From Paenibacillus sp. N3.4 (GTDB taxonomy: Bacteria > Bacillota > Bacilli > Paenibacillales > NBRC-103111), in contig NZ_VRTT01000010.1 in NCBI RefSeq assembly GCF_008017805.1, positions 59,529 through 123,528 of the forward strand: a stretch of 64,000 nt of DNA. Reading direction: 5' to 3'. The notes under the pieces are model-generated. The model saw only the letters and a list, made by a program, of their open reading frames with translations. It was not told where the DNA came from and did not search any database. Below, piece after piece: positions 27,046-37,190 of this stretch. Numbering within the stretch: the stretch's first letter is position 1; the number at the start of each line of letters is the position of its first letter. The position numbers and the translations under genes are program-made.

Positions 27046-28583
27046 GCGGAGTGACCAGTGGAAGAGTTTACCTCGTTGGAGCCGGTCCTGGAGACCCCAA
27101 ACTCATCACAGTTCGCGGAATGGAAGCGATTCAGAAGGCGGATGTCATTGTCTATGACCGTCTCGCTAATCCACGATTACTCAAGCATCGCAAACCGGAA
27201 GCAGAGCTGATCTTTGTCGGTAAATTGCCGGACAAACATATTTTGAAGCAAGAAGAGATCAATCAACTGCTGGTTGATCTGGCTTTGCAAGGAAAAGTTG
27301 TCACGCGTCTCAAAGGCGGAGACCCGAGTGTGTTCGGGCGAGTCGGTGAAGAAGCGGAGCTCCTTGTTGAACATGGAGTGACTTACGATATTATTCCGGG
27401 TATTACCTCGTCCATTGCGGTTCCGGCTTATGCTGGAATTCCTGTCACGCATCGAGACTTTACTTCCTCTTTTGCCATTATCACCGGACATGAGTATCCC
27501 AATAAAACGTACTCAAGTCTGGACTGGGAACATTTGGCCAAAGCGATCGGTACCATGGTTTTCCTGATGGGCGTAGCCAATTTGGAACAGATTTGTCGGG
27601 AATTAATTCGCTGCGGCAAACCACCTGAGATGCCTGTTGCACTTGTACGGTGGGGAACCTGGGCTGACCAGGCGACGATTACCGGAACGCTGGCTGACAT
27701 TTCCGAGAAAGTGAAGCAGGCCAATTTTCAATCGCCGGCCGTTATCATCGTTGGTGAGGTAGTTAAGCTGCGTGAAAAGCTTGCGTGGGTCGAGAAAAAG
27801 CCTCTTTTTGGCCGACGCGTGCTCGTTACAAGAGCCAGAAGTCAAGCGAGTGAGCTAGTGGACTTCATTGACGATATGGGCGGAGAAGCAGTCGAGTTCC
27901 CTGTTATTCGCTTACAACCGCCAAGCAGTCCGGAGACACTTCTGGCGCTTGATCTTGCCCTTGAAAAGATTCATGAATTCGACTGGATTGTTATAACCAG
28001 TGTGAATGGCGTTGAATTTTTCTTCCGTCGATTGCGCGAGAAGGGAATCGACATTCGCAGAATGGGGAATGCTCGCATTGCGGCTGTAGGTCCTAAGACA
28101 GCAGAGGCCCTTGCAGATCGGGGCATCATTGCTGATCTCCTGCCAACCAAGTATCGGGGAGAAGGAATACTTGAGACCATTGAAGCGGAGCTTCAGCCGA
28201 ATCAGAAGGTTCTCTTGCCAACAGCTGACCTAGCTCGCGAGTATTTGCCTGCCAGACTGAAACAACTTGGACTTCAAGTAACGGAAGTGGATGTGTACGA
28301 AAATGTACTTACCACAGATGGCGGAGATGAAATTATTCATCTCCTGCGTAATCAAAGCATTCATATCATAACTTTTACCAGTTCATCTACGGTAACGAAT
28401 TTGCTGGAAGCGCTGCGTCAACATGGCGCAGAAGAACCTTTATCGTTGCTGCAAGGCGTTGAAATTGCATGTATCGGTCCTAAAACGGCAGAAACAGTTC
28501 TTGAATTGGGACTGCCGATTACTTATATGGCTGAAGAAGCTACTGTAGCTTCTCTGGCACAAAGTCTGACTAAGCGTATCTAA
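27042..28583 (+). CDS. cobA-hemD: Fused uroporphyrinogen-III C-methyltransferase / uroporphyrinogen-III synthase
   Basis: 513 residues. The N-terminal about 245 residues are a SAM-dependent SUMT (VGAGPGDPKLIT, VVTRLKGGDPSVFGR, PGITSS, GYPV-type PAYAGIPVTHR); the C-terminal about 260 residues, after residue 255, are uroporphyrinogen-III synthase (RVLVTRARSQAS, VITSVNGVEFF, FTSSSTV). The fusion is common in Firmicutes and lets one polypeptide make and then methylate uroporphyrinogen III for siroheme/B12 intermediates. GTG 27042 overlaps the hemC stop behind GAGGTGAGG. Confidence 0.95.
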   Translation: MSGVTSGRVYLVGAGPGDPKLITVRGMEAIQKADVIVYDRLANPRLLKHRKPEAELIFVGKLPDKHILKQEEINQLLVDLALQGKVVTRLKGGDPSVFGRVGEEAELLVEHGVTYDIIPGITSSIAVPAYAGIPVTHRDFTSSFAIITGHEYPNKTYSSLDWEHLAKAIGTMVFLMGVANLEQICRELIRCGKPPEMPVALVRWGTWADQATITGTLADISEKVKQANFQSPAVIIVGEVVKLREKLAWVEKKPLFGRRVLVTRARSQASELVDFIDDMGGEAVEFPVIRLQPPSSPETLLALDLALEKIHEFDWIVITSVNGVEFFFRRLREKGIDIRRMGNARIAAVGPKTAEALADRGIIADLLPTKYRGEGILETIEAELQPNQKVLLPTADLAREYLPARLKQLGLQVTEVDVYENVLTTDGGDEIIHLLRNQSIHIITFTSSSTVTNLLEALRQHGAEEPLSLLQGVEIACIGPKTAETVLELGLPITYMAEEATVASLAQSLTKRI

Positions 28584-28652
28584 TAAAACCAAAGGCGTGG
28601 CATAGCACAGTGATGTGGTGTGCCTCTCGTCGATAAGGAGGCAAATTTCCTC

Positions 28653-29651
28653 ATGAGTTTCCCAATTATTCGTAACCGCCGTTTACGCGGCAATGCAGCC
28701 ATTCGTAATCTAGTGCGTGAAAACCAAGTAACCGTGAATGATGTGGTTCAACCCATCTTTGTTACACACGGTACGAACATCAAAGAAGAGATTGCTTCCA
28801 TGCCGGGTGTATTTCACTTTTCACTTGATAGACTTCAAGAAGAGATTGCTGAAATTACAGAGCTCGGTCTCCAAGCCATTCTCCTGTTTGGAATCCCAGA
28901 TCATAAGGACCCGACAGGAACATCGGCCTTTATGGATAACGGCATCGTGCAGCAAGCAGCGCGTAGGATTAAAGAACTGAATCCTAATTTGCTCATTATT
29001 GCTGACACATGTTTATGTCAATTCACTGATACAGGTCATTGTGGCGTGATTCATCACCACCCGATAACAGGCCATGCCGATGTGGCCAATGATGCGTCAC
29101 TGGAGCTGTTAGTTCGAACCGCCGTCTCTCAAGCCAAAGCCGGGGCTGATATTATTGCACCTTCGAATATGATGGATGGTTATGTGCACGCTATTCGTCA
29201 TGGACTGGACGAAGCAGGTTTTGAAAATACACCTATTATGGCCTATTCGGTCAAATATGCATCTGCTTACTACGGTCCTTTCCGCGATGCTGCGGATTCT
29301 ACACCGCAATTCGGTGATCGGAAAACATATCAAATGGATCCAGCCAATGGACGCGAAGCGCTGCGGGAAGCAGAGAGCGATGTTGCGGAGGGGGCTGACT
29401 TTCTGATGGTCAAGCCAGCACTTGCATACATGGATATCATTAGGGTTTTGAAGGATAACTTCGACTTGCCGGTTGTCGCTTACAATGTGAGCGCCGAGTA
29501 TGCCATGGTCAAAGCTGCTGCTAAACAAGGCTGGATCAACGAAGAAGCGATCGTGATGGAAACGATGACCAGCTTCAAACGAGCTGGGGCGGATATTATC
29601 CTCACCTATTTCGCCAAAGACATTGCTCGCTATTTAAGAAACAAAAACTAA
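28653..29651 (+). CDS. hemB: Delta-aminolevulinic acid dehydratase (porphobilinogen synthase)
   Basis: 332 residues; joins two 5-aminolevulinates. The zinc-site cysteines lie in [14 protein letters not shown], and the Schiff-base lysines in YSVKYAS and [11 protein letters not shown] 28653 lies 11-12 bases after AAGGAGG; an 11-codon upstream GTG extension is less likely. It ends the hemA-hemB run, being followed by a strong terminator. Confidence 0.96.
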   Translation: MSFPIIRNRRLRGNAAIRNLVRENQVTVNDVVQPIFVTHGTNIKEEIASMPGVFHFSLDRLQEEIAEITELGLQAILLFGIPDHKDPTGTSAFMDNGIVQQAARRIKELNPNLLIIADTCLCQFTDTGHCGVIHHHPITGHADVANDASLELLVRTAVSQAKAGADIIAPSNMMDGYVHAIRHGLDEAGFENTPIMAYSVKYASAYYGPFRDAADSTPQFGDRKTYQMDPANGREALREAESDVAEGADFLMVKPALAYMDIIRVLKDNFDLPVVAYNVSAEYAMVKAAAKQGWINEEAIVMETMTSFKRAGADIILTYFAKDIARYLRNKN

Positions 29652-29657
29652 TAAGAC

Positions 29658-29704
29658 CAAAGAACCATTCCCCTGAATGATTTAGGTGGGAATGGTTCTT
29701 TGTC
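29658..29704 (+). terminator. Terminator after hemB
   Basis: A 15-bp perfect stem, CAAAGAACCATTCCC with GGGAATGGTTCTTTG, around a 15-base loop. It separates hemAXCDB from hemEHY. Confidence 0.85.
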
Positions 29705-29794
29705 ATACTTTTGTCGCAATCCTTAAGCTTACTTCTGTTGTGACGGGGGTATAATTAGGGCATAATGGATGAGAATACATGGAAACCTTGCGGA

Positions 29795-29830
29795 GAGACT
29801 TTGGTCTGGACCAAAGATCCCTATATATGG
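29795..29830 (+). promoter_or_regulatory. Hairpin element in the hemE leader, shared with lonA
   Basis: CTTTGGTC (29799-29806) pairs perfectly with GACCAAAG (29809-29816), followed by ATCC, one base and TATATATGG. The stem differs from the lonA copy by one compensated base pair. A TATAAT at 29750-29755 could be the promoter -10. Confidence 0.5.
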
Positions 29831-29854
29831 TTCGGAAAAAGAGGAAGGTGCCTC

Positions 29855-30919
29855 ATGAGCTATAACGACAATTTTATTAAAGCCTGCCGTAAGGAAAAGG
29901 TGGACACGCTGCCTGTTTGGTATATGCGCCAAGCTGGACGTTACGACCCTGATTACCGCAAAATTAAAGAGAAATATTCACTGCTCGAAATTTGCCAACA
30001 GCCTGAATTGGCTGCGGAAGTTACTCTGATGCCAATCCGCAAGCTTGGCGTGGATGCTGCGATTCTATACTCGGATATTATGAATCCTGTTGCATCCCTT
30101 GGTGTTGATTTTGATATTGTGAAAGATATTGGTCCTGTTATCCATACACCGGTTCGCACGGCGCAAGATGTTGAGCGATTGCGTCCCATTGACGTGGAAA
30201 AGGATTTATCCCATATTATTCAAACGATTCGAATCTTGGACAAGGAACTGGAAGTCCCGTTGATTTCATTTGCAGGGGCGCCTTTCACGATTGCCAGCTA
30301 TTTGATCGAAGGAAAACCATCTAAAAGCTACATCCGCACGAAACAGATGATGTATGCAGAACCTCAAATCTGGCACGCATTGATGGAAAAGCTTGGCGAT
30401 ATGGTCATTACTTATTTGAAAGCGCACATTGCAGCCGGTGCCAAAGCGGTACAAGTGTTTGACAGCTGGGTTGGAGCGCTTTCGCCTGCCGATTTCCAAG
30501 TGTATGTACTGCCCACCATGGAACGCATTTTCAAAGAGCTTTCGGATCTGAAAGAGCCTAAGATTTATTTCCCAGGCGTGAGCTCAGGAGAACTGCTGCC
30601 TTATCTTCACAACTTGCAAGCGGATGTTATCGGTTTGGACTGGCGGATTCCTATTTCCGTAGGACGCGGGAGAGTCGGTGAGCGCTTTGCCGTTCAAGGA
30701 AACTTGGACCCTTATGTATTGACGGCTCCGATGCACGTTATTGAGCAGCAAGCCAAAGCAATTATTGATGAGGGGATCAAGCAACCAGGCTATATTTTCA
30801 ATCTAGGCCATGGTTTATTTCCAGAAGCTTCGTTAGATAAATTAAAAGAATTGACTACGTTCGTACATACATATTCAAACAAAGTTTTGACCGAACAAGC
30901 ACGAAAGGGTGGTGTTTAG
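29855..30919 (+). CDS. hemE: Uroporphyrinogen decarboxylase
   Basis: 354 residues; converts uroporphyrinogen III to coproporphyrinogen III. The family signatures PVWYMRQAGRY near the N terminus and the VFDSWVGALSP and FPGVSSG segments are clear. ATG 29855 follows AAGAGGAAGG; upstream in-frame codons overlap the leader hairpin. hemH starts two bases after its stop. Confidence 0.96.
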   Translation: MSYNDNFIKACRKEKVDTLPVWYMRQAGRYDPDYRKIKEKYSLLEICQQPELAAEVTLMPIRKLGVDAAILYSDIMNPVASLGVDFDIVKDIGPVIHTPVRTAQDVERLRPIDVEKDLSHIIQTIRILDKELEVPLISFAGAPFTIASYLIEGKPSKSYIRTKQMMYAEPQIWHALMEKLGDMVITYLKAHIAAGAKAVQVFDSWVGALSPADFQVYVLPTMERIFKELSDLKEPKIYFPGVSSGELLPYLHNLQADVIGLDWRIPISVGRGRVGERFAVQGNLDPYVLTAPMHVIEQQAKAIIDEGIKQPGYIFNLGHGLFPEASLDKLKELTTFVHTYSNKVLTEQARKGGV

Positions 30920-30921
30920 GA

Positions 30922-31869
30922 ATGGTAAATCGTCGTGTTGGTGTACTGGTAATGTCTTATGGTACGCCGGAGAGCTTGGATCAGATTGAAGCGTACTATA
31001 CCCATATCAGACGAGGGAACCCGCCATCGGCTGAACAACTGCATGAGTTGAAAGCTCGATATGAAGCTATCGTCGGAGGATTCTTTCCGCTGCGCGAGAA
31101 TACGAACAAACAAGTGAAGGGACTTGAAGAAACACTTCGCCGCGAGCATTCGGAGGTAGATTTTGTTTGCTATCAAGGCTTGAAGCATGCTCAGCCGTAT
31201 GTAGAAGACGGTGTGGAGCAAATGGTCAAAGACGGTATTACAGAGGCCATTGGTGTTGTTCTTGCTCCGCATTACTCAACGATGAGCGTTGGAGGCTATG
31301 TGAAAAGAGCAAAGGACAAGGCAAATGAGTTGGGACTTAAAATCGACTTCGTTTTGGATTATCACCTTCATCCTAAACTGTTGGATGCTCTGTGCATCCG
31401 TGTGGAAAAAGCATTGGAGAAATTCACGGACGTAAATCGCGATGAAGTCCGTATTATGTTCACCGCACACAGCTTGCCGGAAAAAATCCTTGAAATGAAA
31501 GATCCGTATCCAGAACAACTACTAGCAACCTCCAAAGCCATTGCGGAACGTCTTGGACTTACGAATTGGCAGTTTGGTTGGCAAAGTGCGGGTCAGACGG
31601 CTATGCCGTGGCTCGGACCTGATATTTTGGATGTCATCCAAACGATTCATAAAGAGGAAGCGGTTAAGAACGTTCTGCTTTGCCCAATAGGTTTCGTTTC
31701 GGATCACCTGGAAGTTCTTTACGATATCGATATTGAAGCACAAAGCTTGGCCAAAGAACTCGGTGTTCACTTGGAACGGACGGAGTCTCTCAATACAGAC
31801 CCTCTCTATATGGAAACGTTGAGCGATGTCGTATTTACTAAATTGGAAGCAGAAACGAGGTTGTCATGA
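30922..31869 (+). CDS. hemH: Coproporphyrin III ferrochelatase (HemH/CpfC)
   Basis: 315 residues; inserts iron into coproporphyrin III in the Gram-positive heme route. The metal-binding His is in LAPHYSTMS and the Glu in FVSDHLEVLYD, as in B. subtilis HemH. It sits between hemE and hemY, sharing an ATGA overlap with hemY, so the three are co-translated. Confidence 0.95.
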   Translation: MVNRRVGVLVMSYGTPESLDQIEAYYTHIRRGNPPSAEQLHELKARYEAIVGGFFPLRENTNKQVKGLEETLRREHSEVDFVCYQGLKHAQPYVEDGVEQMVKDGITEAIGVVLAPHYSTMSVGGYVKRAKDKANELGLKIDFVLDYHLHPKLLDALCIRVEKALEKFTDVNRDEVRIMFTAHSLPEKILEMKDPYPEQLLATSKAIAERLGLTNWQFGWQSAGQTAMPWLGPDILDVIQTIHKEEAVKNVLLCPIGFVSDHLEVLYDIDIEAQSLAKELGVHLERTESLNTDPLYMETLSDVVFTKLEAETRLS

Positions 31870-33320
31870 GTACGCCGATTCCTCACTATATGATTATTGG
31901 CGGGGGAATTACGGGGCTTAGTGCGGCGTTTTACTTGAAGCAGCGTTTGGAATTAGAGGGGGGGCCGTTTCGGATCTCCCTAGTAGAAAAGTCTTCATCC
32001 TTTGGCGGGAAAATCCATACGATTGAACGGGATGGTTGTGTGATAGAGAAGGGACCCGATTCCTTTTTGGCTCGGAAGCGACCAACCATTGACCTCGCGC
32101 GTGAATTGGGTATCGAAGGTGAGTTGACGGGCACGAATCCGAAAGCAAAGAAGACTTACATTGTAAGTAAAGGGAAACTTCATAGAATGCCTCCAGGATT
32201 AGTACTCGGTATTCCGACACAGATGACGCCTTTTTTGAAGACGGGCCTCATATCTCCGATAGGAAAAGCGCGCGCAGCATTTGATCTGATTTTACCCAAA
32301 GCCAAGCCAAGTGTGGATGAATCGTTAGGACATTTTCTCGAGCGCCGCCTTGGGAAAGAAGTATTGGAACGAATCGTTGAGCCGCTTCTTGCCGGGATCT
32401 ATGCGGGGGATACGTTCAAACTAAGCCTGAAATCGACATTTCCGCAATTTCGGATGATGGAACAGAAGCATAGAAGCTTGATACTGGGCATGATGGAAAG
32501 CCGCAAACATGTTTCTGAAGAGAGTGCCCATGTTCCGGCAGCTGTTCGCAGTTCTGTGTTTGTTACGTTCAAGAAGGGCCTTCAGACGCTTGTAAAGGGC
32601 TTAGAGACAGCTTTGGAGGGTGTTGTTGAACTAAGACGTAATGTAGGCGTCGTTTCGATCGCCAAGACGAGTGAGCTGCAATCAGAGGTTACTTTTGAGG
32701 ACGGGCATCAGGAATTGGTTGACGGAGTCATTGTTACAACACCTACGTTCCAAACTGCGAATCTCTTATCTCATTTGCCTGCTGCATCTAAGCTGAAGAA
32801 GATTGAATACATTTCTGTGGCGAATGTGATAATGGCCTTTGACCGCAAAGACATTCCATTTGAACTGGATGCTTCCGGATTCCTAGTTCCACGAACGGAA
32901 GGTCGAACGATAACAGCTTGCACGCTGACCTCTGCCAAATGGCTTCATACGGCTCCTGAGGGGAAGGTTGTATTACGTTGCTATATTGGTCGTTCGGGGG
33001 AGCAAGACTGGCCTCTGTTGACGGATCAGCAGCTTATAGCCAAAGCGCGCGACGATCTTAGGGAACTTTTAGGCTTGCAGGCAGAACCGCTTTTTGCTGA
33101 AGTCACGCGGCTTATGAATTCTATGCCGCAATATCCGGTAGGGCACTTGGAACAAATTGTCCGTTTTCGTGAAGAACTTGCAGAGGCGATGCCGCATGTA
33201 TTCGTAACAGGCGCAGGATTCCACGGTGTTGGAATTCCAGACTGTGTCGGTCAAGGCAAAGAGGCTGCTTGGAAGCTTGCTGATCAGGTTGCAACTATGG
33301 AAGCTGCCGCTGTCCGTTAG
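31866..33320 (+). CDS. hemY: Coproporphyrinogen III oxidase (HemY/CgoX)
   Basis: 484-residue FAD enzyme. Dinucleotide motif GGGITGLSAAF (residues 12-22), the flavin amine-oxidase core, and the C-terminal VTGAGFHGVGIPDC motif are present. In Gram-positives this oxygen-dependent enzyme makes coproporphyrin III for HemH. ATG overlaps the hemH stop (ATGA). It ends three bases from the convergent Crp/Fnr gene without a visible terminator. Confidence 0.95.
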   Translation: MSTPIPHYMIIGGGITGLSAAFYLKQRLELEGGPFRISLVEKSSSFGGKIHTIERDGCVIEKGPDSFLARKRPTIDLARELGIEGELTGTNPKAKKTYIVSKGKLHRMPPGLVLGIPTQMTPFLKTGLISPIGKARAAFDLILPKAKPSVDESLGHFLERRLGKEVLERIVEPLLAGIYAGDTFKLSLKSTFPQFRMMEQKHRSLILGMMESRKHVSEESAHVPAAVRSSVFVTFKKGLQTLVKGLETALEGVVELRRNVGVVSIAKTSELQSEVTFEDGHQELVDGVIVTTPTFQTANLLSHLPAASKLKKIEYISVANVIMAFDRKDIPFELDASGFLVPRTEGRTITACTLTSAKWLHTAPEGKVVLRCYIGRSGEQDWPLLTDQQLIAKARDDLRELLGLQAEPLFAEVTRLMNSMPQYPVGHLEQIVRFREELAEAMPHVFVTGAGFHGVGIPDCVGQGKEAAWKLADQVATMEAAAVR

Positions 33321-33323
33321 TTA

Positions 33324-33983
33324 TTATCGGAGCTTGGCCAAGTCCAATTGGAACTCAGTCGGGGAAATGATTAAAATTCGTTTTTCTTCAAGATCGCGGA
33401 TGACCTCCATGAGCGTAGCCTTCTGGACACCTGCGAGTTGAGAAATTTCGTCAAAGTTGAGCACCAGCTTAATGTTAATCGTTGTTCCATTGCGTATACC
33501 GTGTTTGTTGGCCATTGTGATTAGGCTTTTGATGATTCTTGTTTTTGCATCAACAAAGGTCAGGTCGAATACTTGCTGATTGGTATCACGCAATCGATTA
33601 CTAAGTTCCTTCATGATGCCCAAGGAAATGTCAAAGTGGGTGCGGAGCAATTCCATGAAATTTTGCGCGGTTAAGGTAATGAGTACAGAATCTTCCAGGG
33701 TTTGGGCGGATGCGGAGCGGGGCTTGCCATCTATAAGGGAAAGTTCACCAAAGCTTTCTCCCGATTTGCAGATCGAAAGTATCTTTTCTTCATTGGCTGT
33801 GTTCGTTGTGAAGATTTTGACCGAGCCGCTGATGACCATATAAAAAACAGAGCCTATTTCTTTTTCGGCGAATAGGATCGTGCCTCCTTTGTAAGATCGT
33901 TTGGAGCAAACCTTGGCGATTTCATTCAACTGCAGTTCACTTAATTGAGCAAATAAAGGTGCTTTCTTGACGTATTCAATCAT
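33324..33983 (-). CDS. Crp/Fnr family transcriptional regulator
   Basis: About 219 residues. An N-terminal cyclic-nucleotide-like beta-roll (GELSLIDGKPRSASA, matching the phosphate-binding cassette) is followed by a dimer helix and a C-terminal winged helix (NFDEISQLAGVQKATLMEVI). The usual recognition helix SRETVSR is replaced by QKATLMEV, so the target sequence probably differs from Crp or Fnr sites. No Fnr-type N-terminal cysteine cluster is seen. It is wedged between hemY and hemL on the opposite strand and diverges from hemL, so it may regulate hemL; that is inference. ATG 33983 is seven bases after GGCGGAG; ATG 33986 is the alternative. Confidence 0.87.
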   Translation of the reverse strand: MIEYVKKAPLFAQLSELQLNEIAKVCSKRSYKGGTILFAEKEIGSVFYMVISGSVKIFTTNTANEEKILSICKSGESFGELSLIDGKPRSASAQTLEDSVLITLTAQNFMELLRTHFDISLGIMKELSNRLRDTNQQVFDLTFVDAKTRIIKSLITMANKHGIRNGTTINIKLVLNFDEISQLAGVQKATLMEVIRDLEEKRILIISPTEFQLDLAKLR

Positions 33984-34057
33984 CATGGACTCCGCCTTTT
34001 AGATTTGTAATTTTCAACTCATTTTATCATAAATAGCTTTAGTGGGGGTATGAAATT

Positions 34058-35356
34058 ATGGAAAATTCGAGCAGAATCGACACGCTCTCTTCAGCCGCTT
34101 TTCAAGAAGCCAAAAAACTTATTCCTGGAGGAGTCAACAGCCCTGTTCGCGCTTTTAAATCGGTGGGGTTAACACCGTTATTTATGGATAGGGGCTTGGG
34201 TTCACGTGTAATCGACATTGATGGCAACCAGTATATTGATTATGTAGGCTCATGGGGACCCTTGATTGTCGGACATGCGCATCCCGCTGTATTGGACGCG
34301 ATCAAAACCACGGCTGAGAGAGGGACAAGCTTCGGCGCTCCGACACTATTGGAAACAGAGATGGCCAAATTAGTGATTGAACGGGTGCCGTCTATTGATA
34401 TGGTACGAATGGTAAATTCGGGAACGGAGGCGACGATGAGTGCGCTTCGACTGGCACGTGGATACACGAAGCGTGATAAAATCGTTAAATTCGAAGGCAG
34501 CTACCACGGACATGCCGATTCTTTATTGATTAAGGCAGGCTCAGGTGTTGCGACATTAGGTTTGCCTGACAGTCCTGGTGTGCCGAGTAATGTGGCAGCG
34601 AATACGATAACGGTGCCTTATAATGATTTGGACTCTGTCAAACTCGTATTCGAAAAGTTTGGAGAAGAAATTGCTGCTTTGATCGTTGAGCCTATTGCAG
34701 GCAATATGGGGGTTGTTCCTCCGGTTGAAGGGTTTTTACAAGGTTTACGCGCAATTACCCAGCAATATGGATCTTTGCTTATTTTTGATGAAGTGATGAC
34801 CGGTTTCCGTGTACACAAGCATTGTGCGCAAGGTCTGTATGGCGTTACACCGGATTTGACATGTCTGGGCAAAGTTATCGGTGGCGGGCTTCCGGTAGGG
34901 GCATACGGGGGTAGATTGGAAATCATGGAGCAAATGGCCCCAGCAGGTCCCATCTATCAAGCAGGAACGCTGTCAGGCAATCCATTAGCGATGGCCGCAG
35001 GCTATGCGACATTGCGTTTGTTAGGGGAGCCGGGTGTCTATGAGGAACTGGAGCGTAAGTCGGCTCAGTTGGAAGCTGGTTTCATGGCTAATGCGGCTGA
35101 ACGGGGCATAGCTTGCACCATTAATCGTGTAGGCTCGATGATTTGTCCTTTTTTCACGGATCAAGCTGTTACTCATTATGAAGCGGCAAAAACGTCTAAT
35201 CTTAGTCAGTTCAATGCTTATTTCGGTCATTTGCTTGATCTAGGTGTATCTGTGGCACCTTCGCAATTCGAAGGAATGTTCGTCTCGACGGTACATACGG
35301 ATGAAGATATTGCCCTTACCCTTGCAGCACATCGTGAAGCTTTGTCCCGCTTATAG
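34058..35356 (+). CDS. hemL: Glutamate-1-semialdehyde 2,1-aminomutase
   Basis: 432-residue PLP enzyme converting glutamate-1-semialdehyde to 5-aminolevulinate, the step after HemA. The N-terminal [12 protein letters not shown] and the Schiff-base lysine in [17 protein letters not shown] are typical. ATG 34058 is preceded by GTGGGGG. In B. subtilis it directly follows hemB; here it is separated by hemEHY and a reversed regulator gene. Confidence 0.96.
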   Translation: MENSSRIDTLSSAAFQEAKKLIPGGVNSPVRAFKSVGLTPLFMDRGLGSRVIDIDGNQYIDYVGSWGPLIVGHAHPAVLDAIKTTAERGTSFGAPTLLETEMAKLVIERVPSIDMVRMVNSGTEATMSALRLARGYTKRDKIVKFEGSYHGHADSLLIKAGSGVATLGLPDSPGVPSNVAANTITVPYNDLDSVKLVFEKFGEEIAALIVEPIAGNMGVVPPVEGFLQGLRAITQQYGSLLIFDEVMTGFRVHKHCAQGLYGVTPDLTCLGKVIGGGLPVGAYGGRLEIMEQMAPAGPIYQAGTLSGNPLAMAAGYATLRLLGEPGVYEELERKSAQLEAGFMANAAERGIACTINRVGSMICPFFTDQAVTHYEAAKTSNLSQFNAYFGHLLDLGVSVAPSQFEGMFVSTVHTDEDIALTLAAHREALSRL

Positions 35357-35364
35357 GCAATAGG

Positions 35365-35404
35365 AAAAAAGCCGTAGGATTTTTTACCCCTAACGGCTTT
35401 TTTT
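35365..35404 (+). terminator. Terminator after hemL (probably bidirectional)
   Basis: AAAAAAGCCGTAGG pairs with CCCTAACGGCTTTTTTT. It can also serve the convergent gene on the minus strand ending at 35514. Confidence 0.85.
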
Positions 35405-35513
35405 AGTAGATAAGAAAGTATAATTTTTATACTTTTGCTTCGCATCTACCTTGACAAACGCGTTCGTCCCTGAAGGACGACGGAGTCGTTTATCCTTGGT
35501 TATGTACAAACGG

Positions 35514-37031
35514 TTAGTTTGTTTTGGCTGTTGGTGCAGTTGTTGGAGCAGTCGTTGGTGCTGTCGCACCAGTAACAGGCTGCTGTGGTTGTGCTGGCGT
35601 AGGGCTTGGTGTTGTGCTTGCTTTTGGTGTTGCGGAAGCACCTGGTGAAGAGGTGCTTCCTGTCCCTGTATTTCCATTATTATTGTTTCCAGTACCGGTA
35701 CCAGTGCCTGTTCCTGTATTGCCGCTATCAGGCGTTGGTGCAGCAGAAGGTAGCGGACTAATAGTCGCTGAAGGTGAGCCTTCTGGCTTCACCGATACGG
35801 ATGAGTTTGGTTTTGTAGAGCTATTATCTGAACTTGTTGGTCCAGTAGATGGACTGGTTTTTCCGGGTTCATTGCTAGTTTCTGGCTTGACGGTGGTGGT
35901 TGCTTTTGGTGTTGCTGTTGCTTTAGGCGGATTCGCCTTTTTGTCTGCTTGTTCTTTCAAGAAATCAGGATGGTCATACGCACCACCGGGATCGATTGTT
36001 TTTAACCCTTCCCATACATTCTTTACTTTCACGGCATCTGGATGATCAAATACCAAGAAAGCTGAAGGTAATCGGCGCTCGCCGTAGCGACTGGAAGGCT
36101 TCGTAATCAACTCATTGTTGTAAACCATCTCAGAGGAGGCTCCACCATCCAAGAAGCCTGCATTAATAACGCCATCTTCGAGGAAAATGTCTTGAACTTC
36201 TTTCAAGGTTGCACCTACACTGCTAGTTTGACGCCCGTCAATAACGATGAAGATGACGGTTCCGTCAGCTTTTTGCCCGACAGCTGTTCGAGGCGCGCGT
36301 CCCCAGCCACCGTCACCGCTAGTAATCAACGGCTTGCCGTTGGCAATAACACGAGGATAAAAGGACACAGCGTCTGAAACACCTAGTTTTAGCAATTCAT
36401 TAATGGTGTACTTCCCAATAATAAGGGTACCTTCTTTGGTAAACCCAACAATTTGCTGGGCAATGCTGCCTTCTTGGTCCGTATACAATATTTCGCCACC
36501 GGACATAATAACGCCAATTGGCGCAAATCCGTTACCCAATCCGTCGGGATCGTTGAAACCTCCGCCATTCACACCGGCAACAGCGCCTGTGCGTTGAACC
36601 ATGGCCGTGATTCTTTCCCCTTCACCTTGCTTATCAGGAACAACGACACGAATGGTGCGTGGGTCGTATACATACATTTTTTTGCCTTTCCAGAACTGTC
36701 CGGAAATATCTTCAACTTTAACGAGACTTTCGGTCGAACGGTTTGTATTGAATTGCACGGCTTGTAAATCCTGCTTTTCCACAGAATTGATTTCCGTCAA
36801 ACTTTGCATCTCAAGCACCATTTGGTCCCTGCGCTGAGCGCCAACGAAAATCCAGGCCCAATCTCGATGCTGTGTGGTAATGACGGTCTTTGCCAAATAC
36901 TCGCGAATATATTCCCCAGGCGGGGTCAGAAATAAAAAGCTGGAACTCAAAAATGTGCAAGCAGCAATAATAAGTAATGTACGTTTCAGCCAGCTATAAT
37001 TGCGAAAATGATCTAAAATTGAACTACCCAA
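35514..37031 (-). CDS. Phosphodiester glycosidase family protein (NAGPA/DUF2233), secreted or membrane-anchored
   Basis: 505 residues. A hydrophobic N-terminal segment (about 14-33) is followed by a NAGPA-type domain (GVNGGGFNDPDG, RTAVGQKADGTVIFIVIDGR, NAGFLDGGASSEMVYN), seen in phosphodiester glycosidases and exopolysaccharide-associated proteins. From about residue 370 to the end the chain is a low-complexity Pro/Thr/Ser/Gly/Asn tail with repeated GT and APTT units, probably a flexible wall-spanning region whose length may vary by slippage. Start is TTG 37031 behind GGAGAGGG. Substrate unknown. Confidence 0.87.
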   Translation of the reverse strand: MGSSILDHFRNYSWLKRTLLIIAACTFLSSSFLFLTPPGEYIREYLAKTVITTQHRDWAWIFVGAQRRDQMVLEMQSLTEINSVEKQDLQAVQFNTNRSTESLVKVEDISGQFWKGKKMYVYDPRTIRVVVPDKQGEGERITAMVQRTGAVAGVNGGGFNDPDGLGNGFAPIGVIMSGGEILYTDQEGSIAQQIVGFTKEGTLIIGKYTINELLKLGVSDAVSFYPRVIANGKPLITSGDGGWGRAPRTAVGQKADGTVIFIVIDGRQTSSVGATLKEVQDIFLEDGVINAGFLDGGASSEMVYNNELITKPSSRYGERRLPSAFLVFDHPDAVKVKNVWEGLKTIDPGGAYDHPDFLKEQADKKANPPKATATPKATTTVKPETSNEPGKTSPSTGPTSSDNSSTKPNSSVSVKPEGSPSATISPLPSAAPTPDSGNTGTGTGTGTGNNNNGNTGTGSTSSPGASATPKASTTPSPTPAQPQQPVTGATAPTTAPTTAPTAKTN

Positions 37032-37190
37032 GGATGTCCCTCTCCTGCTCTATGGTTTCTTTTTGATGAGTCATGTCGAAAAAAATCAATACTAGAATAA
37101 TATTATCATATTTTCATATGCAATTGTTATTGGTAATTGTTAAAATAAATTGTACTTTATCCCTCTTTTCTTAAGGAGTTTAATAAATCT

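Noticed and set aside
35390..35677. Gln/His-rich frame antisense to the glycosidase tail repeats
   Set aside because: It is an alternate reading of low-complexity DNA and has no start signals.
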